From Ilyomonas sp965214235 (GTDB lineage: Bacteria; Bacteroidota; Bacteroidia; Chitinophagales; Chitinophagaceae), in contig CBDCBH010000003.1 of NCBI GenBank assembly GCA_965214235.1, positions 372,001 to 436,000 on the forward strand: a stretch of DNA of 64,000 nt. Direction: 5' to 3'. A program made the translations under genes and the position numbers. Under the pieces are notes generated by a model. That model saw nothing but the letters and a program-made list of their open reading frames with translations, did no database searches and had not been told where the DNA came from. This document shows, one piece after another, positions 57,279 to 64,000 of the stretch (the stretch's first letter is position 1; every line of letters begins with the position of its first letter).

Positions 57279-58064
57279 TCATTTAATACGGGAAAGAATA
57301 AACGCCAAAACAGCAATAGAGGTGCTAACAATAGCTAATGTTCTGCCTTGTTGTGCATCGGTACTGATAACTCGGTTTTTATTGGGCTCTACATAAATTA
57401 AGTCATTCGGTTGCAAATAAAAATAAGGAGAGCTGATGATATTCTTTGAATTCAAATCTAACCTCACCATTTGGCGGTTGTTATCAGCACTGTCTCTAAT
57501 TAATAACACATTCTCCCTTTTTCCGTAAATAGTTAAATCACCCGCCAGCCCGATAGCATCAAAAATGGTAACTTTTTCACTTGGCATTACAAATGTAGAA
57601 GGGTGCCCCACATCACCCAATACGGTAATTTTAAAATTTGCATACCGTACGTTGACAACAGGGCTGTTAAATAATTTTTCCGCAGCTTTATATATGGTGT
57701 CTTGAGCCTGTGATGTAGTTAAGCCGCTTAATTTAATTTTTCCAATAAATGGTAGTTCAACTTCGCCGCTGCTATTGACTAAATACCCATTGGTAGACTG
57801 CGCTCCTGCTGCAGAGCTATTCGTCGTATTCACCGGCGAAGTAACTGCATTGTCAATGGTTTCAATAGTAATTGACAACACATCATCTGGTTTAATCACC
57901 GGGTTTTTAAAAGGTATTGTTTTCAGTGCAATTGCAATGCGCGCTGTATCAGGAAAATCCTGGAAATAAGAAATGCGTTTATTCGTTGCACAGGAGGAAA
58001 GAGTAAATACAACAGTTACAATTAGAAATAGATGAAAACAAAATCCGGAAAAGCGTATAGGCAT
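57279..58064 (-). CDS. Polysaccharide export outer-membrane lipoprotein (Wza-like)
   Basis: This Wza-type export channel protein of 261 residues from the ATG at 58064 has a leader with a lipobox ending LSSC. It has the Poly_export domain (about 75-155; VIKPDDVLSITIETID, VNSSGEVELPFIGKI) and an SLBB domain (about 160-235; ITVLGDVGHPSTFVMP, YLQPNDLIYVEPNKNR). It ends in a hydrophobic helix (about 241-257). It forms the outer-membrane exit for the exopolysaccharide. It is the first gene of the locus; a TATATTTG box at 58089-58096 (minus strand) fits the -7 element. Confidence 0.94.
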   Translation of the reverse strand: MPIRFSGFCFHLFLIVTVVFTLSSCATNKRISYFQDFPDTARIAIALKTIPFKNPVIKPDDVLSITIETIDNAVTSPVNTTNSSAAGAQSTNGYLVNSSGEVELPFIGKIKLSGLTTSQAQDTIYKAAEKLFNSPVVNVRYANFKITVLGDVGHPSTFVMPSEKVTIFDAIGLAGDLTIYGKRENVLLIRDSADNNRQMVRLDLNSKNIISSPYFYLQPNDLIYVEPNKNRVISTDAQQGRTLAIVSTSIAVLAFILSRIK

Positions 58065-58684
58065 CAGATGAATTTCGATAAGGTGCGGCAAATATAGGCT
58101 CTATGTTATTAAATTTTGATGTTTGAATATTAAGACCTCCTTAAAAATTGCATTGCGATTATAATAACCTGCCAGGTTGAAGAAGGGTAACTTACATACC
58201 TGATAAGATAAGATGGTGTATTTCCTGATTCCTGATTTAGCTATTACTTTCTGTTGGTGATATTGACTATATGATGAAACACATAGACACAATAGATACA
58301 TGAGTTTCACATAGCGTTACTCTATGTGTTTTCTTACCTATGTTTCTATCATTCTATGTGGTTAACAACACTATCATCTATTTGTGAAAAAACTACCTGA
58401 TTTCTGCAAGCGGACAGGAAATAAAAATTTCTTTCATTCAAAAAATTTATTAGCGCGGCATTTCGTTTATTAAGCTATTTACCGTTAACTGTTTAATTCT
58501 TAATTACATAGTGATCATGAGGAGGCGCATTGAGTAATCTTGAATACTTTATATTTCTTCTGCTCCTCGTGTTTTAGTTGTTTCCATAAAAAATTTGTAA
58601 ACAGCCTTGTAGATTTCTAAAAAATTTTTCATATTTGCATACTAAAATTCATTATCAAAAATCTTTCGCCATTTAACCAAAACA
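58065..58684. other. Intergenic region upstream of the glycan locus
   Basis: About 620 bp. On the minus strand a TATATTTG box (58089-58096) matches TAnnTTTG and would give a short leader for the wza-like gene; no clear -33 TTTG is seen. A 7-bp hairpin CACATAG/CTATGTG (58308-58314 with 58322-58328) sits in a CTATGTG-rich tract and is followed by TTTTC. I see no convincing gene. Confidence 0.5.
58089..58096 (-). promoter_or_regulatory. Candidate -7 box of the wza-like operon
   Basis: On the minus strand this reads TATATTTG, a full match to the Bacteroidota -7 element TAnnTTTG, about 25 bp upstream of the wza ATG at 58064. A -33 TTG is not evident at the expected spacing, so confidence is moderate. 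Confidence 0.45.
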
Positions 58685-58969
58685 ATGATGAAATCCAAAT
58701 CAAACGAAAAAGAAGCTACCGTATTCAATGTATCTAACTCCACTGCATCCGACTGGATAGACAAGCAGGAACTGATGCAAAAGTTTCCCATCAGCAGTCG
58801 CACCTTGCAGTATTACCGAAGTAAAAACCTCATTCCTTTTGCCAGGTTGGGAGGCAAAGTGTTTTATTATTTACACGGCTTTCTTCGTGTTCTTGAACGA
58901 AGCGCTTCCTGCCAAATTATAGGCGCAAAACTGCCGGCTTTTGTTCTCTTTCTTTGCATGTCAGCTTAA
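58685..58969 (+). CDS. Small helix-turn-helix (excisionase-like) protein, possibly degenerate
   Basis: This 94-residue frame has a clear HTH_17-type region (DWIDKQELMQKFPISSRTLQYYRSKNLI, then ARLGGKVFYY). After KVFYY the expected C-terminal helix with acidic residues is absent, replaced by an unrelated hydrophobic tail (AFVLFLCMSA). The tail is probably out of frame or degenerate. Such short HTH proteins in Bacteroidota often accompany mobile or regulatory modules. It precedes a DUF6266 gene by 400 bp. Confidence 0.6.
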   Translation: MMKSKSNEKEATVFNVSNSTASDWIDKQELMQKFPISSRTLQYYRSKNLIPFARLGGKVFYYLHGFLRVLERSASCQIIGAKLPAFVLFLCMSA

Positions 58970-59369
58970 AAAAACGTACAATCAACTGTCAGTTACCATC
59001 TATACCCCAACTATATACCATCTATACCCCTTACACTTCTTTCTATTCTTTCGGATAACAGTTCTACTAAAACGGCGATTGAAAATCGCAGAACATTCAT
59101 TATCAAAACAATCCTTCGCTTAAACCAAACACGGTAATTACCGATTCGTTCAAAGCCTGTATTCAATTCAACCAGCCATGCAAAACAGTACACATTGCAG
59201 CAAAAAGCGCATGGCAAAGCAAACGCGTACCACTGACATCACAACCCTTTTTCGTATCATCCAGCGGCTCTACTTTTGTTCTGCAAAGCACGGCACTACA
59301 GCATACCGGTTAAGCTGAACTGCAAGCTTTCAGGAATCTCATATTTTTTAATCAAATCAAAAAAGTAAA
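58970..59369 (+). other. Gap between HTH and DUF6266 genes
   Basis: About 400 bp without a convincing gene. It contains a repeat-like TACCATCTATACCCC unit twice (around 58993 and 59017), then AT-rich sequence. The end probably holds the DUF6266 promoter. Confidence 0.4.
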
Positions 59370-60011
59370 ATGGCTAGAATTTCAAAGGGCATTTTAGGCC
59401 CTGTATCGGGCACAGTAGGCACCGTTATTGGCAGCAGTTGGAAAGGCATTCACTATCTGCGCAGCCAGCCGTCCACACGAAAGGGAACCTCATCGGTTGA
59501 CCAGCTTGATCACCAGCTTAAGTTTTCAACGGTTATTAGTTTCGTACAGCCAATGACGAGTTTGGTTGGGCTTACCTTTCGGAAGTATGCAGTCGGTATG
59601 TCGGAGTACAACGCTGCTTTCTCCTACAATTACCAAAATGCACTGGGTGGTAAAGCGCCTGATTATTCTATTGATTACGGCCGCGCACTTGTGAGCCGTG
59701 GCGAACTGCCGAATGCTGCTGCCCCATCTGCTACGGTAAGTGGAACCACGCTTTATTTTACCTGGACCGACAATAGTGGCATTGGTAAAGCCTCTCCTGC
59801 GGACACTGCCATCCTGGTGGCTTACTCGGAAGACCAAAAAACAACCGTTTACACGGACACCGCTTCTATTCGCAGTACAGGTGCCGGTTCAGTAGATGTA
59901 ACTTCCTTTGCAGGCAGGGTCATCCAAACCTGGATAACCTTTTTATCTGCAGATGGTAAAGATGCTTCCAACAGCTTTTACACGGGCGAACTATTAGTAA
60001 ATAAAAAATAG
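59370..60011 (+). CDS. DUF6266 family protein
   Basis: This 213-residue protein matches the Bacteroidota-specific DUF6266 family. It opens MARISKGILGPVSGTVGTVI with a glycine-rich start and WKGIHYLRSQP, and has a central NYQNALGGKAPDYSIDYGRA and LYFTWTDNSGIGKASPADTAILVAY. It has no signal peptide or catalytic motif. Function is unknown; members often appear in multiple copies with variable C-terminal halves, suggesting a surface or phage-like structural role, which is speculation. A strong terminator follows 54 bp after the stop. Confidence 0.85.
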   Translation: MARISKGILGPVSGTVGTVIGSSWKGIHYLRSQPSTRKGTSSVDQLDHQLKFSTVISFVQPMTSLVGLTFRKYAVGMSEYNAAFSYNYQNALGGKAPDYSIDYGRALVSRGELPNAAAPSATVSGTTLYFTWTDNSGIGKASPADTAILVAYSEDQKTTVYTDTASIRSTGAGSVDVTSFAGRVIQTWITFLSADGKDASNSFYTGELLVNKK

Positions 60012-60065
60012 GCTGCTCAACAATAAGGTACGAAAACAAACCTTCTGCATAAATGCAGTAAAAAC

Positions 60066-60095
60066 AAAAGGGTTGTCCGAATGGACAACCCTTTT
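60066..60095 (+). terminator. Strong intrinsic terminator after DUF6266 gene
   Basis: A perfect 13-bp stem (AAAAGGGTTGTCC at 60066-60078 with GGACAACCCTTTT at 60083-60095) closes a GAAT loop, with T-rich sequence at the end. It can act in both directions. Confidence 0.85.
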
Positions 60096-60137
60096 CAATT
60101 GGTTGATGAAATACGGTTACTTATCCATAAAATAATA

Positions 60138-60315
60138 ACTATCCGGATATAGTAACCTGCATTGTTACTGCGAGGCACAAAGCAGTCTGTAAATTGTATG
60201 TACTGCTATATTCCACTTATCAACCTGATGTTGTGTGGTGTTTAGATTGCTTCGTGCCTCGCAATGACGGCTTTGCACAACCCTAATAAGGAAGGGGTTA
60301 CTCTATACGGATAGT
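60138..60315. repeat. Palindromic MITE/REP-like element, copy 2 with terminal inverted repeats
   Basis: Nested inverted repeats: an outer pair 20 bp long (60138-60157, ACTATCCGGATATAGTAACC, facing 60296-60315, 18 of 20 matching), and an inner pair (60161-60191 with 60241-60270) built on TGCGAGGCACAAAGCAGTCT / its inverse TTGCGAGGCACGAAGCAATC. The inner core is shared with 16621-16757. No coding potential is seen inside, so it is a non-autonomous or palindromic element of about 178 bp. Confidence 0.7.
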
Positions 60316-60403
60316 CATTTATAAAATTATTGAAGTTGGAAACCATTACTGCTAAAAAACCAATTTTTACACTCAACCGTTCAGCAAATAAACAAACTTG
60401 TTA

Positions 60404-60484
60404 CACTGGAAGGTGCAGTGGCACGAACAAATGCGCGGAGCGTTTATGCGGTCCTTGATCTTTTTTGTTACTTTTTTCCATCAA
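60404..60484 (+). repeat. 81-bp dispersed repeat, copy 2
   Basis: This aligns without gaps to 25429-25509 (61 of 81 matching by my count). The T-rich segment is enclosed by CCTTGAT (60453-60459) and ATCAAGG (60480-60486), a 7-bp stem; the corresponding stem in copy 1 is TTGAC/GTCAA, so the base pair has changed on both sides. Confidence 0.75.
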
Positions 60485-60646
60485 GGGAATTATCTCATGG
60501 ATACCATTAAAAAATACAAACTCATCCATAAAAAAAGTTAGAGAACAAAATATGGTGTTGTAAACAGGTTTTGAACACTCACAGTTGGCAACCATCAATT
60601 GCGAACAATCTTACGTTTGTTTTTATTGATGTATTCTATATCTCAC

Positions 60647-61105
60647 TTATGGCAAAATAATTTTACTCTTCCCGCTGCCATTAATTTCCATCAGTTCCAA
60701 ATCAAAAATTAAATCTTTCCCGGCAAGCTGGTGGTTAGCGTCAAGCAAAACCGAATCTTCTTTTACTTCTGTAATTACAACCGGTATCATCTGCCCGGTG
60801 TTGCTACTCATGTTTAGCTGCATACCCGCTTCAGGAATTAAATCGGGCGGAAACTGATCTTTGGGAAATTCCATAATCAAATGTTCGTGCTTCTCACCAT
60901 AAGCTTCTGCAGCCGGAATGTGAACAGTTTTTTTATCACCTATACTCATGTCTTTCACACCAGCATCAAAGCCAGAAATCACGGCACCGCTTCCTACTTT
61001 AAATTCGAGCGGGGTGCGACCTTCACTGCTGTCAAACACAGTTCCGTCTGCCAGTCTTCCTTTATAATGAATCTTAATGGTATCGCCATTTTTAACCTGT
61101 TGCAT
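60647..61105 (-). CDS. FKBP-type peptidyl-prolyl isomerase (SlyD-like)
   Basis: This 152-residue cytoplasmic prolyl isomerase has an FKBP core (VKNGDTIKIHYKGRLADGTVFDSS, LEFKVGSGAVISGFDAGV), into which a SlyD-type insert-in-flap chaperone domain (about 70-125, LIMEFPKDQFPPDLIPEAGMQLNM and following) is placed. The end resumes the core (NHQLAGKDLIFDLELMEI). The His-rich metal-binding tail of E. coli SlyD is absent. It is divergent from the namZ gene with a 76-bp gap. Confidence 0.92.
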   Translation of the reverse strand: MQQVKNGDTIKIHYKGRLADGTVFDSSEGRTPLEFKVGSGAVISGFDAGVKDMSIGDKKTVHIPAAEAYGEKHEHLIMEFPKDQFPPDLIPEAGMQLNMSSNTGQMIPVVITEVKEDSVLLDANHQLAGKDLIFDLELMEINGSGKSKIILP

Positions 61106-61181
61106 ACTTTCTTTTTATCGTTTAAAAAGCGCGAAAGATAATATTAATTTACATTCACAATTTTAAAAAATCGTCCTCTTC

Positions 61182-62445
61182 ATGAAAGTTGTTGCAGCCC
61201 TTGTTTTTCTTCTCCTTTCCTTTTTATTATGTACAGCGCAAACCGATGCTACGGGTGTAAATAATGCGCCGGTTTTACCGGGTGCGTATCGCATGTCGGT
61301 GTATGTTCCTTTCTTAAAAAACAAAAGAGTGGCTGTATTTGCCAATGCCACTTCTATGATTGGCAACATTCATTTGATAGACACTTTACAAAAAAGAGGC
61401 ATCAACATTATAAAAATTTTTGCCCCTGAACATGGCTTTCATGGCAGTGCCGATGCAGGTGCAAGTGTTGGCAATGACACCGATAAACAAACCGGCATTC
61501 CTATCATTTCTTTGTATGGAAAAAAAGTAAAGCCAACGGCTGATGATTTGAAAGATGTGGATGTTTTGTTATTCGATATTCAGGATGTAGGCGTTCGTTT
61601 TTACACTTATATCGCATCGCTGCAATACTTTATGGAAGCGGCTTTTGAAAATAGCAAACCCTTTCTGATATTGGATCGCCCGAACCCGAATGGTTTTTAT
61701 GTTGATGGTCCTGTTTTGGATACTGCTTATCGAAGTTTTGTGGGTATGCAGCCTGTGCCTGTTGTATATGGAATGACCATTGGGCGAATATGCAAGAATG
61801 ATTGCAATGGAAAAATGGACACGTCCCGTATTTCCTGTTATGTTTAGTATAGACAATATTGTTTTAAACAAAGAGTGGAACCCAAAAATAAAATATCTTG
61901 AACTGAATATTATCACTTGCGCAAACTATACGCACAAAACAAAATACAATTTACCTGTTGCTCCATCGCCGAACCTCGCTGAAATGAATGCCATTTATTG
62001 GTATCCGTCAACCTGCTTTTTTGAAGGTACAACGCTAAGCGAAGGCAGAGGCACAGAGCATCCGTTTCAAATTTTTGGTCATCCTGCATTGCCAACAACT
62101 TTGTTTTCTTTTACTCCACATAGCAACGCCGGTGCATCGGCACCAAAATGGAAAGACCAACCCTGTTATGGCTGGATGATAACAAAAGAAAAACCATCTA
62201 CGCAAATTGAATTGAAATGGCTGCTACAGGCATATCAGTTGTTTCCTCAAAAAGATAGTTTTTTTATCTCACCAAAATCGAACAAAACAAAAGATTATTT
62301 CTTCAATAAACTTGCCGGCAACAGCACTCTCATGCAACAAATAAAAGAAGGCAAAAGCGAGACTGAAATCCGCGCCAGCTGGCAACCACAGCTCAATGCT
62401 TTTAAAAAAATAAGAAAAAAATATTTCTTCTACGAAGACTTCTAA
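61182..62445 (+). pseudogene. NamZ-like exo-beta-N-acetylmuramidase (DUF1343), one frameshift
   Basis: The reconstructed protein (about 420 residues) has a signal peptide ending near LLCTAQ, then FAPEHGFHG (about 80-88), the family's PEHGF motif. It continues with LLFDIQDVGVRFYTYIASL, FLILDRPNPNGFYVDGP and, after one extra G at 61782-61784, GEYARMIAMEKW. The second half includes NYTHKTKYNLPVAPSPNLAEM and WYPSTCFFEGTTLSEGRGTEHPF, typical of DUF1343 (NamZ). NamZ releases MurNAc from the non-reducing ends of peptidoglycan fragments, so it belongs to periplasmic cell-wall recycling. The extra base is in a G run, so a sequence error is likely. Confidence 0.85.
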
Positions 62446-62458
62446 TCATCGCCTAAAG

Positions 62459-62482
62459 CCCTTCTCCATTTTTGGAGAAGGG
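62459..62482 (+). terminator. Hairpin after namZ, overlapping the fmt promoter
   Basis: A perfect 9-bp stem CCCTTCTCC (62459-62467) with GGAGAAGGG (62474-62482) encloses ATTTTT. It resembles a widespread CCCTTCTCC/GGAGAAGGG dispersed repeat. There is no T tract after it, so terminator function is uncertain; it lies just past the namZ stop. Confidence 0.5.
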
Positions 62483-62501
62483 TTGGGATGAGGTAGCTTT
62501 G
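62471..62501 (+). promoter_or_regulatory. fmt promoter, nearly leaderless
   Basis: TTTG (62471-62474), a 19-bp spacer, and TAGCTTTG (62494-62501) match the Bacteroidota -33 and -7 consensus. The fmt ATG is at 62506, only 5 bp beyond, so the transcript would begin at or next to the start codon. The -33 box lies inside the loop and right arm of the hairpin above. Confidence 0.65.
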
Positions 62502-62505
62502 CTTT

Positions 62506-63442
62506 ATGAACTTTCAAAACCTTCGCCTCGTGTTTATGGGCACACCCGAATTTGCACTGGCTTCGCTCGATATTCTGGTAGAAAATGGGTGCAATATTGT
62601 TGGTGTGATAACAGCTCCCGATAAGCCTTCGGGCAGAGGTATGAAGCTGACCCAAAGCGCAGTAAAAAAATACGCTGTTGAAAATAATTTGCCTGTTCTT
62701 CAACCCGAAAAATTAAAGAACCCACTTGTTTTTAGAGGAACTCAAAAACCTGCAAGCCGATTTACAAGTGGTGGTTGCTTTTCGCATGTTGCCCGAAGCC
62801 GTTTGGAACATGCCTCCGATGGGAACTGTCAATGTGCATGGCTCTCTCCTGCCCGATTATCGCGGCGCGGCGCCTATTAACTGGGCAATTATCAACGGCG
62901 AAAAACAAACGGGTGTTACCACCTTTAAACTGCAACACGAAATTGATACGGGCAACATTTTATTGCAACAAACCATTGCCATAAGAGATGATGAAACCGC
63001 AGGTGAACTGCACGATGAAATGAAAGAAGCAGGCGCACAATTGTTATTAAAAACAATACAAAATTTAGCGGATGGTTCATTGAAAGAAATTCCACAAACA
63101 ACCACTAACCATCAACCACCAACCGTAAAACATGCGCCTAAAATTGTTACCGAAACTTGCAGAATAGATTGGAGTAAAACAACAGATGAAATTTATAATT
63201 TGATTCGTGGCTTATCGCCTTATCCAACCGCTTATACTTATCTGCAAAACAAGATGCTGAAAATATACAGCAGCCGTAAAGAATATTCATCTGAGACAGT
63301 GGTAAACGGAACTCATCAAACCGATGGTAAAACGTTTCTTAAATTCAAATGCAGCAATGGTTTTATTTACGTATCCGACATTCAGTTAGAAGGAAAAAAA
63401 AGAATGAGTATTGAAGATTTTTTAAGAGGTTTCAGAACATAA
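62506..63442 (+). pseudogene. fmt: Methionyl-tRNA formyltransferase, one frameshift (reconstructed)
   Basis: Fmt formylates initiator Met-tRNA. The N-terminal domain opens FQNLRLVFMGTPEFALASLD with APDKPSGRGMKL. The frame breaks at TTTTT (62729-62733, one extra base) and resumes LEELKNLQADLQVVVAFRML, followed by the catalytic region VNVHGSLLPDYRGAAPINWA and HEIDTGNIL. The C-terminal tRNA-binding domain (CRIDWSKTTDEIYNLIRGLSPYPTAY) follows. Between the domains, 63093-63126 encodes a QTTTNHQPPTV linker made from an intergenic-type CAACCA repeat. Because fmt is near-essential, the break is probably a sequence error. Confidence 0.9.
63093..63126 (+). repeat. CAACCA/CCATCAACCACCAACC tract inside fmt
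   Basis: A degenerate repeat of the same type as the intergenic tracts at 7971-8006 and elsewhere, here kept in frame and coding for a Thr/Pro/Asn/His/Gln linker of Fmt. Confidence 0.6.
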
Positions 63443-63523
63443 AAAATAAGCAGCTTACTTACAAACATCACTAACAAAACAGGAACAAAATTGTTTGTGT
63501 TGCAAAGTGCAGTAAAAGAAAAC

Positions 63524-64000
63524 TCATTCATAATAACTCACCTTTACATCAAACTTTTGTTCTGTAATGCCCAATGCGGCTGCGGCTGCCGTGCTGATGC
63601 GAAAGCTCAAGCCATCGTTTTCTTTCATCTCACCTAAGCTCCACAACACTTTTGCATACAATTCGTTTTTACCATTTGTAATTTTTACTATGGAACCGGT
63701 TGGCGCATTGTTCATCAGAATATAATATTTTTTATCTGCCCAGCCGCTTGCCGATTTAAACGTCATGGCAGCGCCGCTTTTGGTTTGCTCTTTTTTTTGC
63801 TGTGCATCTTTGCCGTATATCGTAGTAAAAAATCCTTCTTTCGGCGCAGTTGCATTGCTTACCGAATTGTAATCGGCGGGGTTTGTATTTACTTTGTTTT
63901 CAACGGCAGAAGTAACGGTTGTTTGCGGTGTGGTTACGGTTGTTGTTGTTTTATTTTGTTGTGCCGGCGTTTCGGTAACAACATTTTTTACAGGCGGTTC
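63524..64000 (-). CDS. RlpA/DPBB-like C-terminal part of a (probably LysM) cell-wall protein (5' end outside window)
   Basis: The frame is open to the window end, so the gene starts beyond 64000. Visible are about 158 residues. The first 50 are Thr/Pro/Gln/Asn-rich, a linker. The remainder (GFFTTIYGKDAQQKKEQTKSG, FKSASGWADKKYYILMNN, PTGSIVKITNGKNELYAKVL, ISTAAAAALGITEQKFDVKVSYYE) resembles the double-psi beta-barrel of RlpA-like proteins that follow LysM domains in Chitinophagaceae proteins. It would bind or act on peptidoglycan at the cell surface. It is convergent with fmt. Confidence 0.7.
   Translation of the reverse strand, partial: EPPVKNVVTETPAQQNKTTTTVTTPQTTVTSAVENKVNTNPADYNSVSNATAPKEGFFTTIYGKDAQQKKEQTKSGAAMTFKSASGWADKKYYILMNNAPTGSIVKITNGKNELYAKVLWSLGEMKENDGLSFRISTAAAAALGITEQKFDVKVSYYE

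Noticed and set aside
58101..58310. Minus-strand frame upstream of wza
   Set aside because: It overlaps the probable promoter of the locus and has no family resemblance.
1..64000. CRISPR array, tRNA, rRNA, insertion sequence or prophage
   Set aside because: Looked for repeat-spacer arrays, tRNA-like cloverleafs, transposase/integrase motifs and phage genes; none could be supported by reading the sequence.

Overview
The window is bacterial and looks like Bacteroidota, most likely Chitinophagaceae or a close relative. This rests on gene content (a CHU_C-type T9SS sorting domain, a DUF6266 protein, a WcaI/WcaF pair, an exosortase with XYAG1-like glycosyltransferases, a Tgt without zinc cysteines), moderate-to-low GC, and a TTTG-N19-TAnnTTTG promoter.

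Layout. 1-4160: molybdenum cofactor and molybdate uptake genes (moaA 3' end, moeA, modABC). 4299-9155: aldehyde dehydrogenase with its DUF779 partner, then small membrane and DUF proteins and a NagX-like acyltransferase. 9333-12067: a Mla-type lipid transporter (mlaE, mlaF, mlaD-like). 12082-22481: housekeeping genes (rsmA, EamA half-transporter, dnaX, lptG-like, tgt, radA, comF-like, a beta-helix lipoprotein, glutathione peroxidase). 22672-58064: a 35-kb exopolysaccharide locus, nearly all on the minus strand. 58685-60011: a small HTH protein and a DUF6266 protein among repeats. 60647-64000: FKBP isomerase, NamZ-like muramidase, fmt, and the end of a RlpA/DPBB-like protein.

The exopolysaccharide locus reads from about 58.09 kb down to 22.67 kb. 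Export genes come first: Wza, a Wzc-type tyrosine kinase with a Tyr-rich tail, and the ABC pair Wzm/Wzt. Then follow methyltransferases, about a dozen glycosyltransferases, two membrane O-acyltransferases, acetyltransferases, a Wzy-like polymerase, and GDP-mannose dehydratase. At the far end are two paralogous XYAG1-like glycosyltransferases, a VanZ-like protein, an exosortase and a WcaF/WcaI pair. No Wzx flippase and no exosortase substrate are visible. One large secreted beta-propeller-like protein sits on the opposite strand in the middle.

A strong technical signal runs through the window. At least twelve single-base indels, almost all one extra base in a short homopolymer, break six consecutive or near-consecutive glycan genes at 44.1-50.9 kb, plus namZ and fmt near 62 kb. 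A thirteenth probably removes the start of the CHU_C gene. Because fmt is hit and most changes are insertions, sequencing or assembly error is more likely than gene decay. I therefore give the reconstructed full-length extents.

Other structure includes two copies of an ungapped 81-bp dispersed repeat with a covarying stem, two inverted-repeat (REP/MITE-like) elements sharing a core, a candidate small RNA upstream of radA, and a nearly leaderless promoter for fmt overlapping an upstream hairpin. I saw no tRNA, rRNA, CRISPR array, insertion sequence or prophage.
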